A stretch of DNA of 64,000 nucleotides from Sophora flavescens. Taxonomy: Eukaryota > Streptophyta > Magnoliopsida > Fabales > Fabaceae. The stretch spans positions 219,261,723-219,325,722 of the forward strand of contig CM061063.1 in NCBI GenBank assembly GCA_030762895.1. The letters run 5' to 3'. This document shows positions 53,221 through 63,076 of this stretch, in pieces. The first letter of the stretch is position 1; the number at the start of each line of letters is the position of its first letter. Both the position numbers and the translations under genes were made by a program. Below the pieces are notes generated by a model that ran no database searches, had not been told where the DNA came from, and was given only the letters and a program-made list of their open reading frames with translations.

Positions 53221-55245
53221 TCAACCGGGGTCGGCTGGGCGTAGATGTGCCGGAACACTTCTCTTCCACGAAACTCCTTCAAAGAGCCGATTCCGCTCAT
53301 ACGGCCAATCACGCTTACGCTTCTCTCTTTTCTCTCGGAGCTTCCTGACCTTCCTTCCTCCCGGCGGAAGTTTTGTTTCTGCATGGACAGCAACTCCAAC
53401 TTCATCACTACAGGGTGCATCATTAGCCATGCATATCTTCGGAGTTGCTTCCATGTTCAGCTCTTCTTTTACCACTGGAGACGTTATACCGATCCTGCAC
53501 ACATGGCTCTCAAAAGGAGGGTTACTATAAGAGTTAGTCAAATGAAAATCGACCCTACCTTACTCTAAATTTAGAGAGAGTTTACCATTCCTTACGTCTA
53601 TTACTGCTCCAGCGGTGGCCAAGAATGGCCTTCCTAAAATGTTGGGGAATTCAGAATTCCCTTTCATGTCTAATACCAGGAAGTCGGTAGGGATGAAGAA
53701 TTTCCCTACCTTTACAGGAACATTCTCTAGTATGCCTAGAGGAGTCCTAGTTGAGCCGTCCGCAAATTGTAAGGAGAATTTGAACGGTCTCAACTCTTTG
53801 CTTTCCAACCTCTCCATGATAGTGAGGGGCATCAAGCTCGCACTAGCCCCTAAGTCACACAAGGCTTGGTCTATTCTCACTTTTTCAATCGAGCAAGCGA
53901 TGGAGAAACTACCTGGGTCTTTCAGTTTAGTAGGCATTTTAGCTTCTATATCTTCTTGCTTTTTCCTGACCAACCTTTGTGGGAAAGGTATCGGGGGTTG
54001 GTACGGTGGTGGAGGGACGTATTTCGGTTCTGGCTCTTCCTTTTCGCTCGTGTCCTCCTCCGGTTCCACCTCCATTTCAGCTACCCCTACCCCAAGCTTA
54101 TCATCCCTCAAGTGTATGGCATTACAATGCTCAATGGGATTAGCTTCGGGTTGACCCGGGAATGTACCCTTAGGTCTCGAGTACGTACTGGCTTGTTGGG
54201 CAATCTGGGTTTCTAGCATCTTGCTATGAGCGGCTAAGTTGTCTACCTTAGATGCTAGCTCCTTTATTGCCCCATTCTGCTGAGTTTGGGTGGCAACAAA
54301 GTTTTCCATGAGAGACTCAAGCTTAGATTTTTGAACCTGAGGATACCCCGGTGCGGCTCTCTTATTACCTTGGCCCTCTAGGAACTCATGGTTGAGCGTG
54401 TTGCTGTAGTTGCCGTAGGAGAGGTAAGGGTTGTTCTTCCTTTGGTTGTAGGGATTTGGGGGAGCATAGTTGGGCAACTTCGGGTTCGTGTCGTAGAAGT
54501 TGTGACAAGAGTTCACTTGCTCACCCGAAGCGTCGGAACCATGAGCGATACCACGAGGGCATTCCATCATGTCGTGTCCCTGCATTCCACAAATCTCACA
54601 AATAGTGTAAGTAGCACCTATTGCACTCACATTAGCTCTTTCAATCTTATCTAATCGTTTATTTAGTGAGTCAAATTTAGACATAATCAGATCAATGCTA
54701 CTTACTTCAAACTTACCCCCCAAAATCTTGTTCGGGCTATTACCTCTTTCGGATCCCCATTGGTGGTAGTTGGTGGCGACATTCTCGATGATGTTGAATG
54801 CCTCAGTCAGATGCCTATTCATAAATGCTCCACCGGCTGCAGAATCAAGTGACACCTTCGAAGAGTAATCCAATCCGTTATAGAAGGTGTGCACTATTAA
54901 CCAACTCTCGAGTCTATGGTGTGGGCAAGACTCCAGCAGTCCCTTGTATCGATCCCAAGCTTCCGATAATGATTCTCCGTCTTTCTGGAAAAAGCCGGTG
55001 ATCTGGTTTCTTATGTAGGCCGTCTTGGATGGAGGGAAGAATTTCTCCAAGAACGCCTGTTCCAGTTGGTCCCAAGTAGTCAGGGTGTTAGCGGGAATTT
55101 GCTTTAGCCAGGCCTTCGCCTTTCCAGTGAGAGATGAGGGAAACAGTCTCAAACGCACAACATCGACCGAGGCTCCATTAATCCTGATTGCATCGGTGAA
55201 CTCTAAGAATGTTTCTATGTGATCGGTCGGTCCTCCGAAGGTAAT
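53221..55245 (-). pseudogene. Element B Gag-protease, 3' portion (broken)
   Basis: This is the counterpart of element E's intact protein, at about 90% similarity. It has the gag domain (LRLFPSSLTGKAKAWLKQIP, FFQKDGESLSEAWDRYKGLL), the CCHC knuckle CEICGMQGHDMMEC, the protease motif CDLGASASLMPL, and the basic C-terminus ending LRPADPG. It is inactivated three ways: a one-base deletion near 55,230, a nonsense codon TAA at 53,560-53,562 (GAA in E), and the insertion of element E after 55,245. Confidence 0.9.
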
Positions 55246-56780
55246 TGATGAGTGTGATTCCACATCATCTTTGTCTATCATTTTGCATGCATTTTCATGT
55301 AGTTTAGGCATATTTTTATTAGATTTTAGGTTAATTTTCCTTTGGAACGGGTAAGGCGGTTTTCGTGTGTTGTTTTGCAGATATCAAGGGTAAATTGCTC
55401 AAGATCAACCATGATGAAGTTTGGATGAAGATGGAGCTTTAAAACTGAAGAAAATGAGCCAAACAGAGCCCATCACGGCCTAACCGTGATGCCCATCACG
55501 GCCATGATCGAGCAAAACTGAAAAAAGAAGAAAGGCTGAAGTCAGAGTCTGTCACGGCCTGGCCGTGATAGCCATCACGGCCGTGACCCAAAACCACCAC
55601 AAGTCAGAGCACATCACGGCCCAGCCGTGAAATTCTTCACGGCCATAACAGAGGGCTCGCGACGCGAGCATAGGCTCGCCTCGCGAGAGACTGGAATTTC
55701 GCAGAGCAACCAGAAGCAGAGACCGTCATGGCCTGGCCGTGATGGCCATCACGACCGTGACGCGCATTACTTGGACCTGAAGAAACCGAAATAGATCAGA
55801 TTTTGAGTTGGTTTGGGACTCTAACTTCCCCATTTCTATAAATATGGACCAGGCAGAGGCATAACACATCAGACCTTTGGGGCTACTACTCTAGGCATAG
55901 ATCTCTCTTCTCCTCTCCTCATCTCTTTTCTGATTTTTGTATTTTCTATTATGTTGTCAACCCAGTTTGTCATCTCCATGGCAAGACTGGAGTAGTAGTT
56001 TGTTTCTAGGGACTAGGGCTCTGCCCGAGGTTTGTAAATGATGTTGATTTGATGTAAAATCGTTGTTGATTTCGTTATTGTTTTAGATCTGATTTCTAGT
56101 GTGTTAATCACTCATAAATTTCGGCAACCGTTTATTTGCGTGACGTAGACGTTCTAAGGAGGAACCTAGCGGTGAACTTAGGATTTCTAGGGTGTTTCAC
56201 TCGTAAAGCCCGGCGGCCACTGGTTTGTGAGATGTGGATGATCTAAGGAGGAACCTAGCGGTGAACTTAGGTGTCGGACCTATAGAAGTCAGACTTGGGA
56301 CTGAAATCACGAGAGTTAGAAGCCGTCCCTCGAGGAGCAACGAGTTGTCACGAAGCGCAAAGGGTCTAATCTGGGATCGACTACCACGAGAGTAGGGGTC
56401 GGGTCAATTGGGCACGGCTTTTGTAACCCGAGAGGGAGCTTAAGCTATCAGAGGATAAACTCGCCTTCAAGGCAATTTCGGTAATCGACAAAGGTAAATC
56501 AGATTAGCAACATAAACAGCCTCAAAGGTAACCCAAATCCCTAGGAATCCATTTAAATCGAAAATCCCAAAAACATTTGTTTTCTGCTCATCTATCTTTT
56601 AATTTTCCAATTCAAACATTTTTCAAAACCCTCTTTAAAACTGTCCAGAACTAATCAATTCGAAAACCGATTGCGATTCGAGAACACAGTCTCTGTGGGT
56701 TCGATATCTTTTATTACTTGATGGCAATCCGGTACACTTGCCGGAATCGCACGAGCGCGCATCCGCAGCGCACGACATCA
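55246..56780 (+). repeat. Element E 5' LTR
   Basis: It runs TGATGAGTGTGATTCC...GCGCACGACATCA. Palindromic cassettes lie at 55,469-55,763, including one alternative-type pair (GGCTCGCGACGCGAGC, GGCTCGCCTCGCGAG). Two blocks of CTAAGGAGGAACCTAGCGGT are spaced about 90 bp apart at 56,153 and 56,243. Confidence 0.93.
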
Positions 56781-56786
56781 AGTTTT

Positions 56787-56804
56787 TGGCGCCGTTGCCG
56801 GGGA
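56787..56804 (+). promoter_or_regulatory. Element E primer-binding site (tRNA-Asp)
   Basis: TGGCGCCGTTGCCGGGGA lies six bases inside the 5' LTR and is complementary to the plant tRNA-Asp 3' end. It is identical to the sites in elements A and B. Confidence 0.92.
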
Positions 56805-56943
56805 CTGTGCCTTTTCGAATTTCAATTAGTTTTTAAATTGATTTTTCTGGACCCTTTTCTTTTTATTTGATTTTTATTTCTGAAATTTAAAAAAAAAAAA
56901 AAATTTCTTTTCCTTCTATTGTATCCATCTCTCTGTGTGTTAT

Positions 56944-59262
56944 ATGCAAAGATCTCTAAGTCTTGGGAGCCTTAGTGAGATTGATCCGGAGATCGAGAGG
57001 ACCTTCCACAGACGTAGAAGACTACAAAGAGAGGGAGAAAGGTTGAGTCCCGTTCCACTCATGGTGAATCAACCGGATACAAAGCCTTTGAAGGACTACG
57101 CAGCCACAAATGCGAGAGGCTTGCGAACTGGGATTGCAAGGCCAGAGATTGAGGCAGAGAACTATACCATACCACCTATGCTAATCAACATGATTAGGCA
57201 ACATCAATTCGGAGGATTGCCTTCGGAGGATCCAACCGATCACATAGAAACATTCTTAGAGTTCACTGACGTAATCAGGATTAATGGAGCCTCAGTCGAT
57301 GTTGTGCGTTTGAGACTGTTCCCCTCATCTCTCACTGGAAAGGCGAAGGCCTGGCTTAAGCAAATCCCCGCTAACACTTTGACTACTTGGGACCAACTGG
57401 AGCAGGCGTTCTTGGAGAAATTCTTCCCTCCATCCAAGACGGCCTACATAAGAACCCAGATCACCGGCTTCTTCCAGAAAGACGGAGAATCATTATCGGA
57501 AGCTTGGGATCGATACAAGGGACTGCTGGAGTTGTGCCCACATCACGGACTCGAGAGGTGGTTAATAGTGCACACCTTCTATAACGGATTGGACTACTCT
57601 TCGAAGGTGTCACTAGATTCTGCAGCCGGTGGAGCGTTTATGAATAGGCCTCTCACTGAGGCATTCAACATCATCGAGAATGTCGCCACCAACTACCACC
57701 AATGGGGATCCGAAAGAGGTAATAACCCGAACAAGATTTCGGGGGGTAAGTTTGAGGTAAATAGCACAAATCTTATTATGTCAAAGATAGACTCACTTAA
57801 TAAACGTTTTGATCGGCTAGAAAGAGCTAATGTGAGTGCATTAGGTGCTACTAACCTTGTTTGTGAGATTTGTGGAATGCAGGGACATGACATGATGGGA
57901 TGCCCACATGGATCCGGCGCTTCGGGTGAGCAAGTGAACTCTTGTAACAACTACTACGATACGAACCCGAAGCTGCCCAACTATGCTCCCCCAAATCCCT
58001 ACAACCAAAGAAGGAACAACCCTTACCTCTCCTACGACAACTACAGCAACACGCTTAATCATGAGTTCCAAGAGGGTCAAGGTAATAAGAGAGCAGCACC
58101 GAGGTATCCTCAGGTACAAAGATCTAAACTCGAGACTTTATTTAAAAGTTTTGTTGAAACTCAGACAAAACAGAATGAGGAGTTTAGACAACAAGGAAGG
58201 GCAGTGGGTGAAGCAATAAAGGAGCTAGCATCTAAGGTAGACAACTTAGCAACTCATAACAAGATGCTAGAAACCCAGATTGCCCAACAAGCCATCACGT
58301 ACTCGAGACCTAAGGGTACATTCCCGAGGCAACCCGAAGCAAATCCCAATGAGCATTGCAATGTCATACACTTGAGGGATGATAAGCTTGGGGTGGGGGT
58401 AGCTGAAATGGAGGTGGAACCGGAGGAGGACACGAGCGAAAAAGAAGAGCCAGAACCAAAGTACGTCCCTCCACCACCATACCAACCCCCGATACCTTTC
58501 CCACAAAGGTTGGTCAGGAAAAAGCAAGTAGATGTGGAGACTAAAATGCCTACTAAACTGAAAGACCCAGGTAGTTTCTCCATCTCTTGCTCGATTGAAC
58601 AAGTGCAAATAGACCAAGCCTTGTGTGACTTAGGGGCTAGTGCGAGCTTGATGTCCCTAACTATCATGGAAAGGTTGGAAAGCAAAGAGTTGAGACCATT
58701 CAAATTCCCCTTACAAATTGCGGATGGCTCAACTAGGACTCCTCTAGGCATACTAGAGAATGTTCCTGTAAAGGTAGGGAAAATTCTCATCCCTACCGAA
58801 TTCCTGGTATTGGACATGAAAGGGAATTCTAAATTCCCCATCATTTTAGGAAGGCCATTCTTGGCAACTGCTGGAGCGGTAATAGATGTAAGGAATGGCA
58901 AACTCTCTCTAAATGTAGAGGAAGGTAGGGTAAATTTTCAGTTGACTAACTCTTATAACAACCCTCCTTTTGAGAGCCATGTGTGCAGAATTGATGTAAC
59001 GTCTCCAGCGGTAGAGAAAGAACTTAGCATGGAAGCAACCCCAAAGATATGCAAGGCTAATGATGCACCCAGCAGTGGTGAAGTTGGAGTTGCTGTCCAT
59101 GCGGAAACAAAACTTCCGCCGGGAGGAAGGAAGGCTAGGAAGCTCCGAGAGAAAAGAGCGAAGCGGAAGCATTATTGGCCGTATGAGCAGAAACGGCTAT
59201 TTGAAGGAGCTCCATGGAAGAAAAGTGTTCCGGCACCTCTACGCCCAGCCGACCCCGGTTAA
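56944..59262 (+). CDS. Element E Gag-protease polyprotein, intact
   Basis: The 772-residue protein starts at the ATG of MQRSLSLGSL; the frame is open slightly upstream without an ATG. The retrotransposon Gag domain covers about residues 95-210 (DHIETFLEFTDVIRINGASV, AWLKQIPANTLTTWDQLEQA, SLSEAWDRYKGLLELCPHHG). A CCHC zinc knuckle, C-x2-C-x4-H-x4-C, lies at about 307-320 for RNA binding. A coiled-coil-like Gln/Lys-rich stretch follows near 400-440, then the linker YVPPPPYQPPIPFPQRLVRK. The aspartic protease has D562-LGAS and IILGRPFL. The C-terminus is basic (PPGGRKARKLREKRAKRKHY) and ends LRPADPG. The role is particle assembly and polyprotein cleavage. There is no polymerase or integrase. The frame is free of stops, unlike its relative in element B. 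Confidence 0.93.
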   Translation: MQRSLSLGSLSEIDPEIERTFHRRRRLQREGERLSPVPLMVNQPDTKPLKDYAATNARGLRTGIARPEIEAENYTIPPMLINMIRQHQFGGLPSEDPTDHIETFLEFTDVIRINGASVDVVRLRLFPSSLTGKAKAWLKQIPANTLTTWDQLEQAFLEKFFPPSKTAYIRTQITGFFQKDGESLSEAWDRYKGLLELCPHHGLERWLIVHTFYNGLDYSSKVSLDSAAGGAFMNRPLTEAFNIIENVATNYHQWGSERGNNPNKISGGKFEVNSTNLIMSKIDSLNKRFDRLERANVSALGATNLVCEICGMQGHDMMGCPHGSGASGEQVNSCNNYYDTNPKLPNYAPPNPYNQRRNNPYLSYDNYSNTLNHEFQEGQGNKRAAPRYPQVQRSKLETLFKSFVETQTKQNEEFRQQGRAVGEAIKELASKVDNLATHNKMLETQIAQQAITYSRPKGTFPRQPEANPNEHCNVIHLRDDKLGVGVAEMEVEPEEDTSEKEEPEPKYVPPPPYQPPIPFPQRLVRKKQVDVETKMPTKLKDPGSFSISCSIEQVQIDQALCDLGASASLMSLTIMERLESKELRPFKFPLQIADGSTRTPLGILENVPVKVGKILIPTEFLVLDMKGNSKFPIILGRPFLATAGAVIDVRNGKLSLNVEEGRVNFQLTNSYNNPPFESHVCRIDVTSPAVEKELSMEATPKICKANDAPSSGEVGVAVHAETKLPPGGRKARKLREKRAKRKHYWPYEQKRLFEGAPWKKSVPAPLRPADPG

Positions 59263-61072
59263 TTTAAGGAAGTATGGTCAAGCTTAAGACCATAAATAAG
59301 CGCTTCTTGGGAGGCAACCCAAGTTTTCTTTCCCTTTTTCCTTTTGTTTTTGATTAAACCTCTTGAATAATTTGAGAAGATCAAGAGGCAAAAATATCAT
59401 TAATAGGTTTGTCTAGTGTTTTCAGGTTGAGAAAGAGAAGAAGAGCATAAAAAAGATAAAGTCAGAGGCCATCACGCCCTGGCCGTGACAGTGGTCACGG
59501 CCGTGATGAACTAAACAAGAGCACAGAAAGGATCACGGCCTAGCCGTGACAACCATCACGGGCGTGATGAGTAGGATGCCGAGGTCAGAGAGCATCACGG
59601 CCTAGCCGTGATGTAGATCACGGCCGTGACAGGGCAATTCCTGAGGACCAGAAACGATCACGGCCTGCCCGCGAAGAGCCTCACGGCCGTGACACTAGTT
59701 CCACCCAAGTTTTGACTGGAATGTGAAGTCAACACCCGCTACCGATTCGGTAAGTTGTTCCATTTTTCTCTTCTCTCCGACTTGATTATTTACATTGGAG
59801 ACAATGTAAGTAATCAAGCTTGGGGTAGGGGTATTTATTTTTGCATTTGCATTGTTGCATTCATATTGCATTCTCATAGGCATGGATTGGTATGATCACA
59901 TTCTATAGATTGCCCCTCACTTGAAACACGCATCCGATTGTGAGAACTTGGAGCCAAATGAATTGAGATAGTGAATTTTGAACCCAATTTTTCATTATTC
60001 TTGTGATATGGCTAAAAATGAAATTTCTTGAGATAGTCATTTGATAGTTGATAATTAGCATGTGGGTTCCTTAAGCTTGTGTACCTCACTGATTTTTGAA
60101 CTACTAAATGTAAGATTTTGAGCCAAAGGGGTATTCACTAAATCTACCCCATTTCTTGTGCTAGAGTGTTGTAATTCCTCTTGGACTGTATTTTCTAGAA
60201 CTTGACTTGAAACCATTTCAAAACTTAAAAATTTCTGAAAACATTTTTGGAAATGATTGAGGCACTAGGTATTTTTCCGGCCTCCCGAGCTTTGATTGAT
60301 AAATGCTATCCCTTAGTTGCCCAATTTTGAGCCTAAAGATAAAATACTTTTCTTGGTACCTTGAATTACTTTGATAAATAATGCTTGGTATGGCACCTTT
60401 TAAAGTATTACAAAAAGGGCAAAATGGTAGTTGGAAAAAGAATGGGATGAAAATATTTCTCTTGAGCTAAAAAGCTCCCCTTCTCCAAACAAATAAAAAT
60501 GAAATAAACAGAAAAAAATGGAGAAGGGGATGACAAAGAAAGTGAGAAATGAAAAAAAAAAGAAGAAGGAAGAAAGGTGGAAAAAGTAAATCAAAGCCCC
60601 CAAAAGGTATTTTAGAAGGTGTCATACTTTGTAATGTTTGATAATCTGTCTAGCCTTCTTGAAATTCCCTTTCCTTGATTTCCCCACCTTACAATAAATC
60701 CCATGGCCACATTACAACCCAAGGAAAAGACCTCTTGATTCTTAAGTGTTTTCATAAATAAAGTAGAGATTTGGTTAATAGTCAAGCCTATGGTAAAATA
60801 CTTTCCTTGAGGAAATGAAGTGAATTGTCATAAACCCTAAAACACTTGAGTGAGGTGAGATGAGTGCCCAAATCAGTGAGGACTTGAACTTGAAAAAACC
60901 TAAGCTTCTAATTGGACTAGAAATTGATTATCTCTTAAATGCTTATTGAATATGCCTATCACTTGGATTAGCTTCTAGGGTTTTTGGTTCACTATCCACG
61001 CTTTGATTGATTTATATCTTATGGCCTGAGTAATTGCTTGAGGACAAGCAAAGTTTTAAGCTTGGGGTGATT
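59263..61072 (+). other. Element E conserved non-coding 3' region
   Basis: The 1.8 kb between the gag stop and the 3' LTR is homologous to the 3' regions of A, B and D. It has a cluster of TCACGGCC...GGCCGTGA palindromes at 59,468-59,700, then the shared CATTGGAGACAATGTAAGTA, an A-rich core, and AAGCTTGGGGTGATT before the LTR. It contains no coding frame. Confidence 0.72.
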
Positions 61073-62638
61073 TGATGAGTGTGATTCCACATCATCTTTG
61101 TCTATCATTTTGCATGCATTTTCATGTAGTTTAGGCATATTTTTATTAGATTTTAGGTTAATTTTCCTTTGGAACGGGTAAGGCGGTTTTCGTGTGTTGT
61201 TTTGCAGATATCAAGGGTAAATTGCTCAAGATCAACCATGATGAAGTTTGGATGAAGATGGAGCTTTAAAACTGAAGAAAATGAGCCAAACAGAGCCCAT
61301 CACGTGATGCCCATCCCTCCGTGATGCCCATCACGGCCTAGCCGTGATGCCCATCACGGCCATGATCGAGCAAAACTGAAAAAAGAAGAAAGGCTGAAGT
61401 CAGAGTCTGTCACGGCCTGGCCGTGATAGCCATCACGGCCATGACCCAAAACCACCACAAGTCAGAGCACATCACGGCCCAGCCGTGAAATTCTTCACGG
61501 CCATAACAGAGGGCTCACGACGCGAGCATAGGCTCGCCTCGCGAGAGACTGGAATTTCGCAGAGCAACCAGGAGCAGAGACCGTCACGGCCTGGCCGTGA
61601 TGGCCATCACGGCCGTGACGCGCATTACTTGGACCTGAAGAAACCGAAATAGATCAGATTTTGAGTTGGTTTGGGACTCTAACTTCCCCATTTCTATAAA
61701 TATGGACCAGGCAGAGGCAGAACACATCAGACCTTTGGGGCTACTACTCTAGGCATAGATCTCTCTTCTCCTCTCCTCATCTCTTCTCTGATTTTTGTAT
61801 TTTCTATTATGTTGTCAACCCAGTTTGTCATCTCCATGGCAAGACTGGAGTAGTAGTTTGTTTCTAGGGACTAGGGCTCTGCCCGAGGTTTGTAAATGAT
61901 GTTGATTTGATGTAAAATCGTTGTTGATTTCGTTATTGTTTTAGATCTGATTTCTAGTGTGTTAATCACTCATAAATTTCGGCAACCGTTTATTTACGTG
62001 ACGTAGACGTTCTAAGGAGGAACCTAGCGGTGAACTTAGGATTTCTAGGGTGTTTCACTCGTAAAGCCCGGCGGCCACTGGTTTGTGAGATGTGGATGAT
62101 CTAAGGAGGAACCTAGCGGTGAACTTAGGTGTCGGACCTATAGAAGTCAGACTTGGGACTGAAATCACGAGAGTTAGAAGCCGTCCCTCGAGGAGCAACG
62201 AGTTGTCACGAAGCGCAAAGGGTCTAATCTGGGATCGACTACCACGAGAATAGGGGTCGGGTCAATTGGGCAAGACTTTTGTAACCCGAGAGGGAGCTTA
62301 AGCTATCAGAGGATAAACTCGCCTTCAAGGCAATTTTGGTAATCGACAAAGGTAAATCAGATTAGCAACATAAACAGCCTCAAAGGTAACCCAAATCCCT
62401 AGGAATCCATTTAAATCGAAAATCCCAAAAACATTTGTTTTCTGCTCATCTATCTTTTAATTTTCCAATTCAAACATTTTTCAAAACCCTCTTTAAAACT
62501 GTCCAGAACTAATCAATTCGAAAACCGATTGCGATTCGAGAACACAGTCTCTGTGGGTTCGATATCTTTTATTACTTGACGGCAATCCGGTACACTTGCC
62601 GTAATCGCACGAGCGCGCATCCGCAGCGCACGACATCA
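61073..62638 (+). repeat. Element E 3' LTR
   Basis: Nearly identical to the 5' LTR. The main difference is an extra ~31 bp at 61,300-61,335 that expands one palindromic cassette (CACGTGATGCCCATCCCTCC), so the cassettes vary by slippage or conversion. Confidence 0.93.
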
Positions 62639-62643
62639 GTAAT

Positions 62644-62915
62644 CCTCCGAATTGATGTTGCCTAATCATGTTGATTAGCATGGGCGGTATAGTGTAGTTT
62701 TCCGCCTCAATCTCTGGCCTTGCAATCCCAGTTCGCAAGCCTCTCGCATTTGGGGCTGCGTAGTCCTTCAAAGGTTTTGTATCCGGTTGATTCGCCATGA
62801 GTGGAATGGGAATTGACCTTTCTCCCTCTCTTTGTAGTCTTCTACGTCTGTGGAAGGTCCTCTCAATTTCTGGATCTACCTCGCCAAGGCTCCCAAGACT
62901 TAGGGATCTTTGCAT
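62644..62915 (-). pseudogene. Element B Gag, 5' portion
   Basis: The first ~90 residues of element B's Gag (MQRSLSLGSLGEVDPEIERT through INMIRQHQFGGL) start at the ATG at 62,913-62,915. They break off at the GTAAT duplication where element E inserted. The frame would continue at 55,245 leftward. A few spurious residues follow the break by reading into element E's LTR. Confidence 0.9.
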
Positions 62916-63052
62916 AAAACACACACAGAGAGATGGATACACTAGAAGGAAAGATTTTTTTTAATTTTTTTTTTCGGAAATTAAAAATCAAATAAAAAGA
63001 AAATTTCCAGAAAAATCAATTTCAAAATCAATTGAAATTCGAAATAGCACAG

Positions 63053-63070
63053 TCCCCGGCAACGGCGCCA
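63053..63070 (-). promoter_or_regulatory. Element B primer-binding site (tRNA-Asp)
   Basis: The minus strand reads TGGCGCCGTTGCCGGGGA, six bases inside the 5' LTR of element B and identical to the sites of A and E. Confidence 0.92.
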
Positions 63071-63076
63071 AAAACT

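Larger units (their letters stand above)
55246..62638 (+). mobile_element. Element E: complete Gag-protease-only LTR retrotransposon
   Basis: The 7,393-bp element is flanked by a perfect 5-bp duplication GTAAT (55,241-55,245 and 62,639-62,643) inside element B's gag. Its LTRs of 1,535 and 1,566 bp differ at about 14-15 positions (roughly 1%) plus a ~31-bp indel. A tRNA-Asp primer-binding site, an intact gag-protease frame, a long non-coding 3' region and a polypurine-like tract (AAGCTTGGGGTGATT) are all present. There is no reverse transcriptase, RNase H or integrase, nor space for decayed remnants of them. It must rely on enzymes from an autonomous relative, probably of the Athila/Tat type. 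Its orientation is opposite to B, C and D. Confidence 0.96.

Noticed and set aside
53615..54154. Plus-strand 179-residue frame (and 58,254-58,901 minus, 215 residues)
   Set aside because: Both are antisense to the same protease-coding segment of elements B and E; their similarity follows from the real genes.
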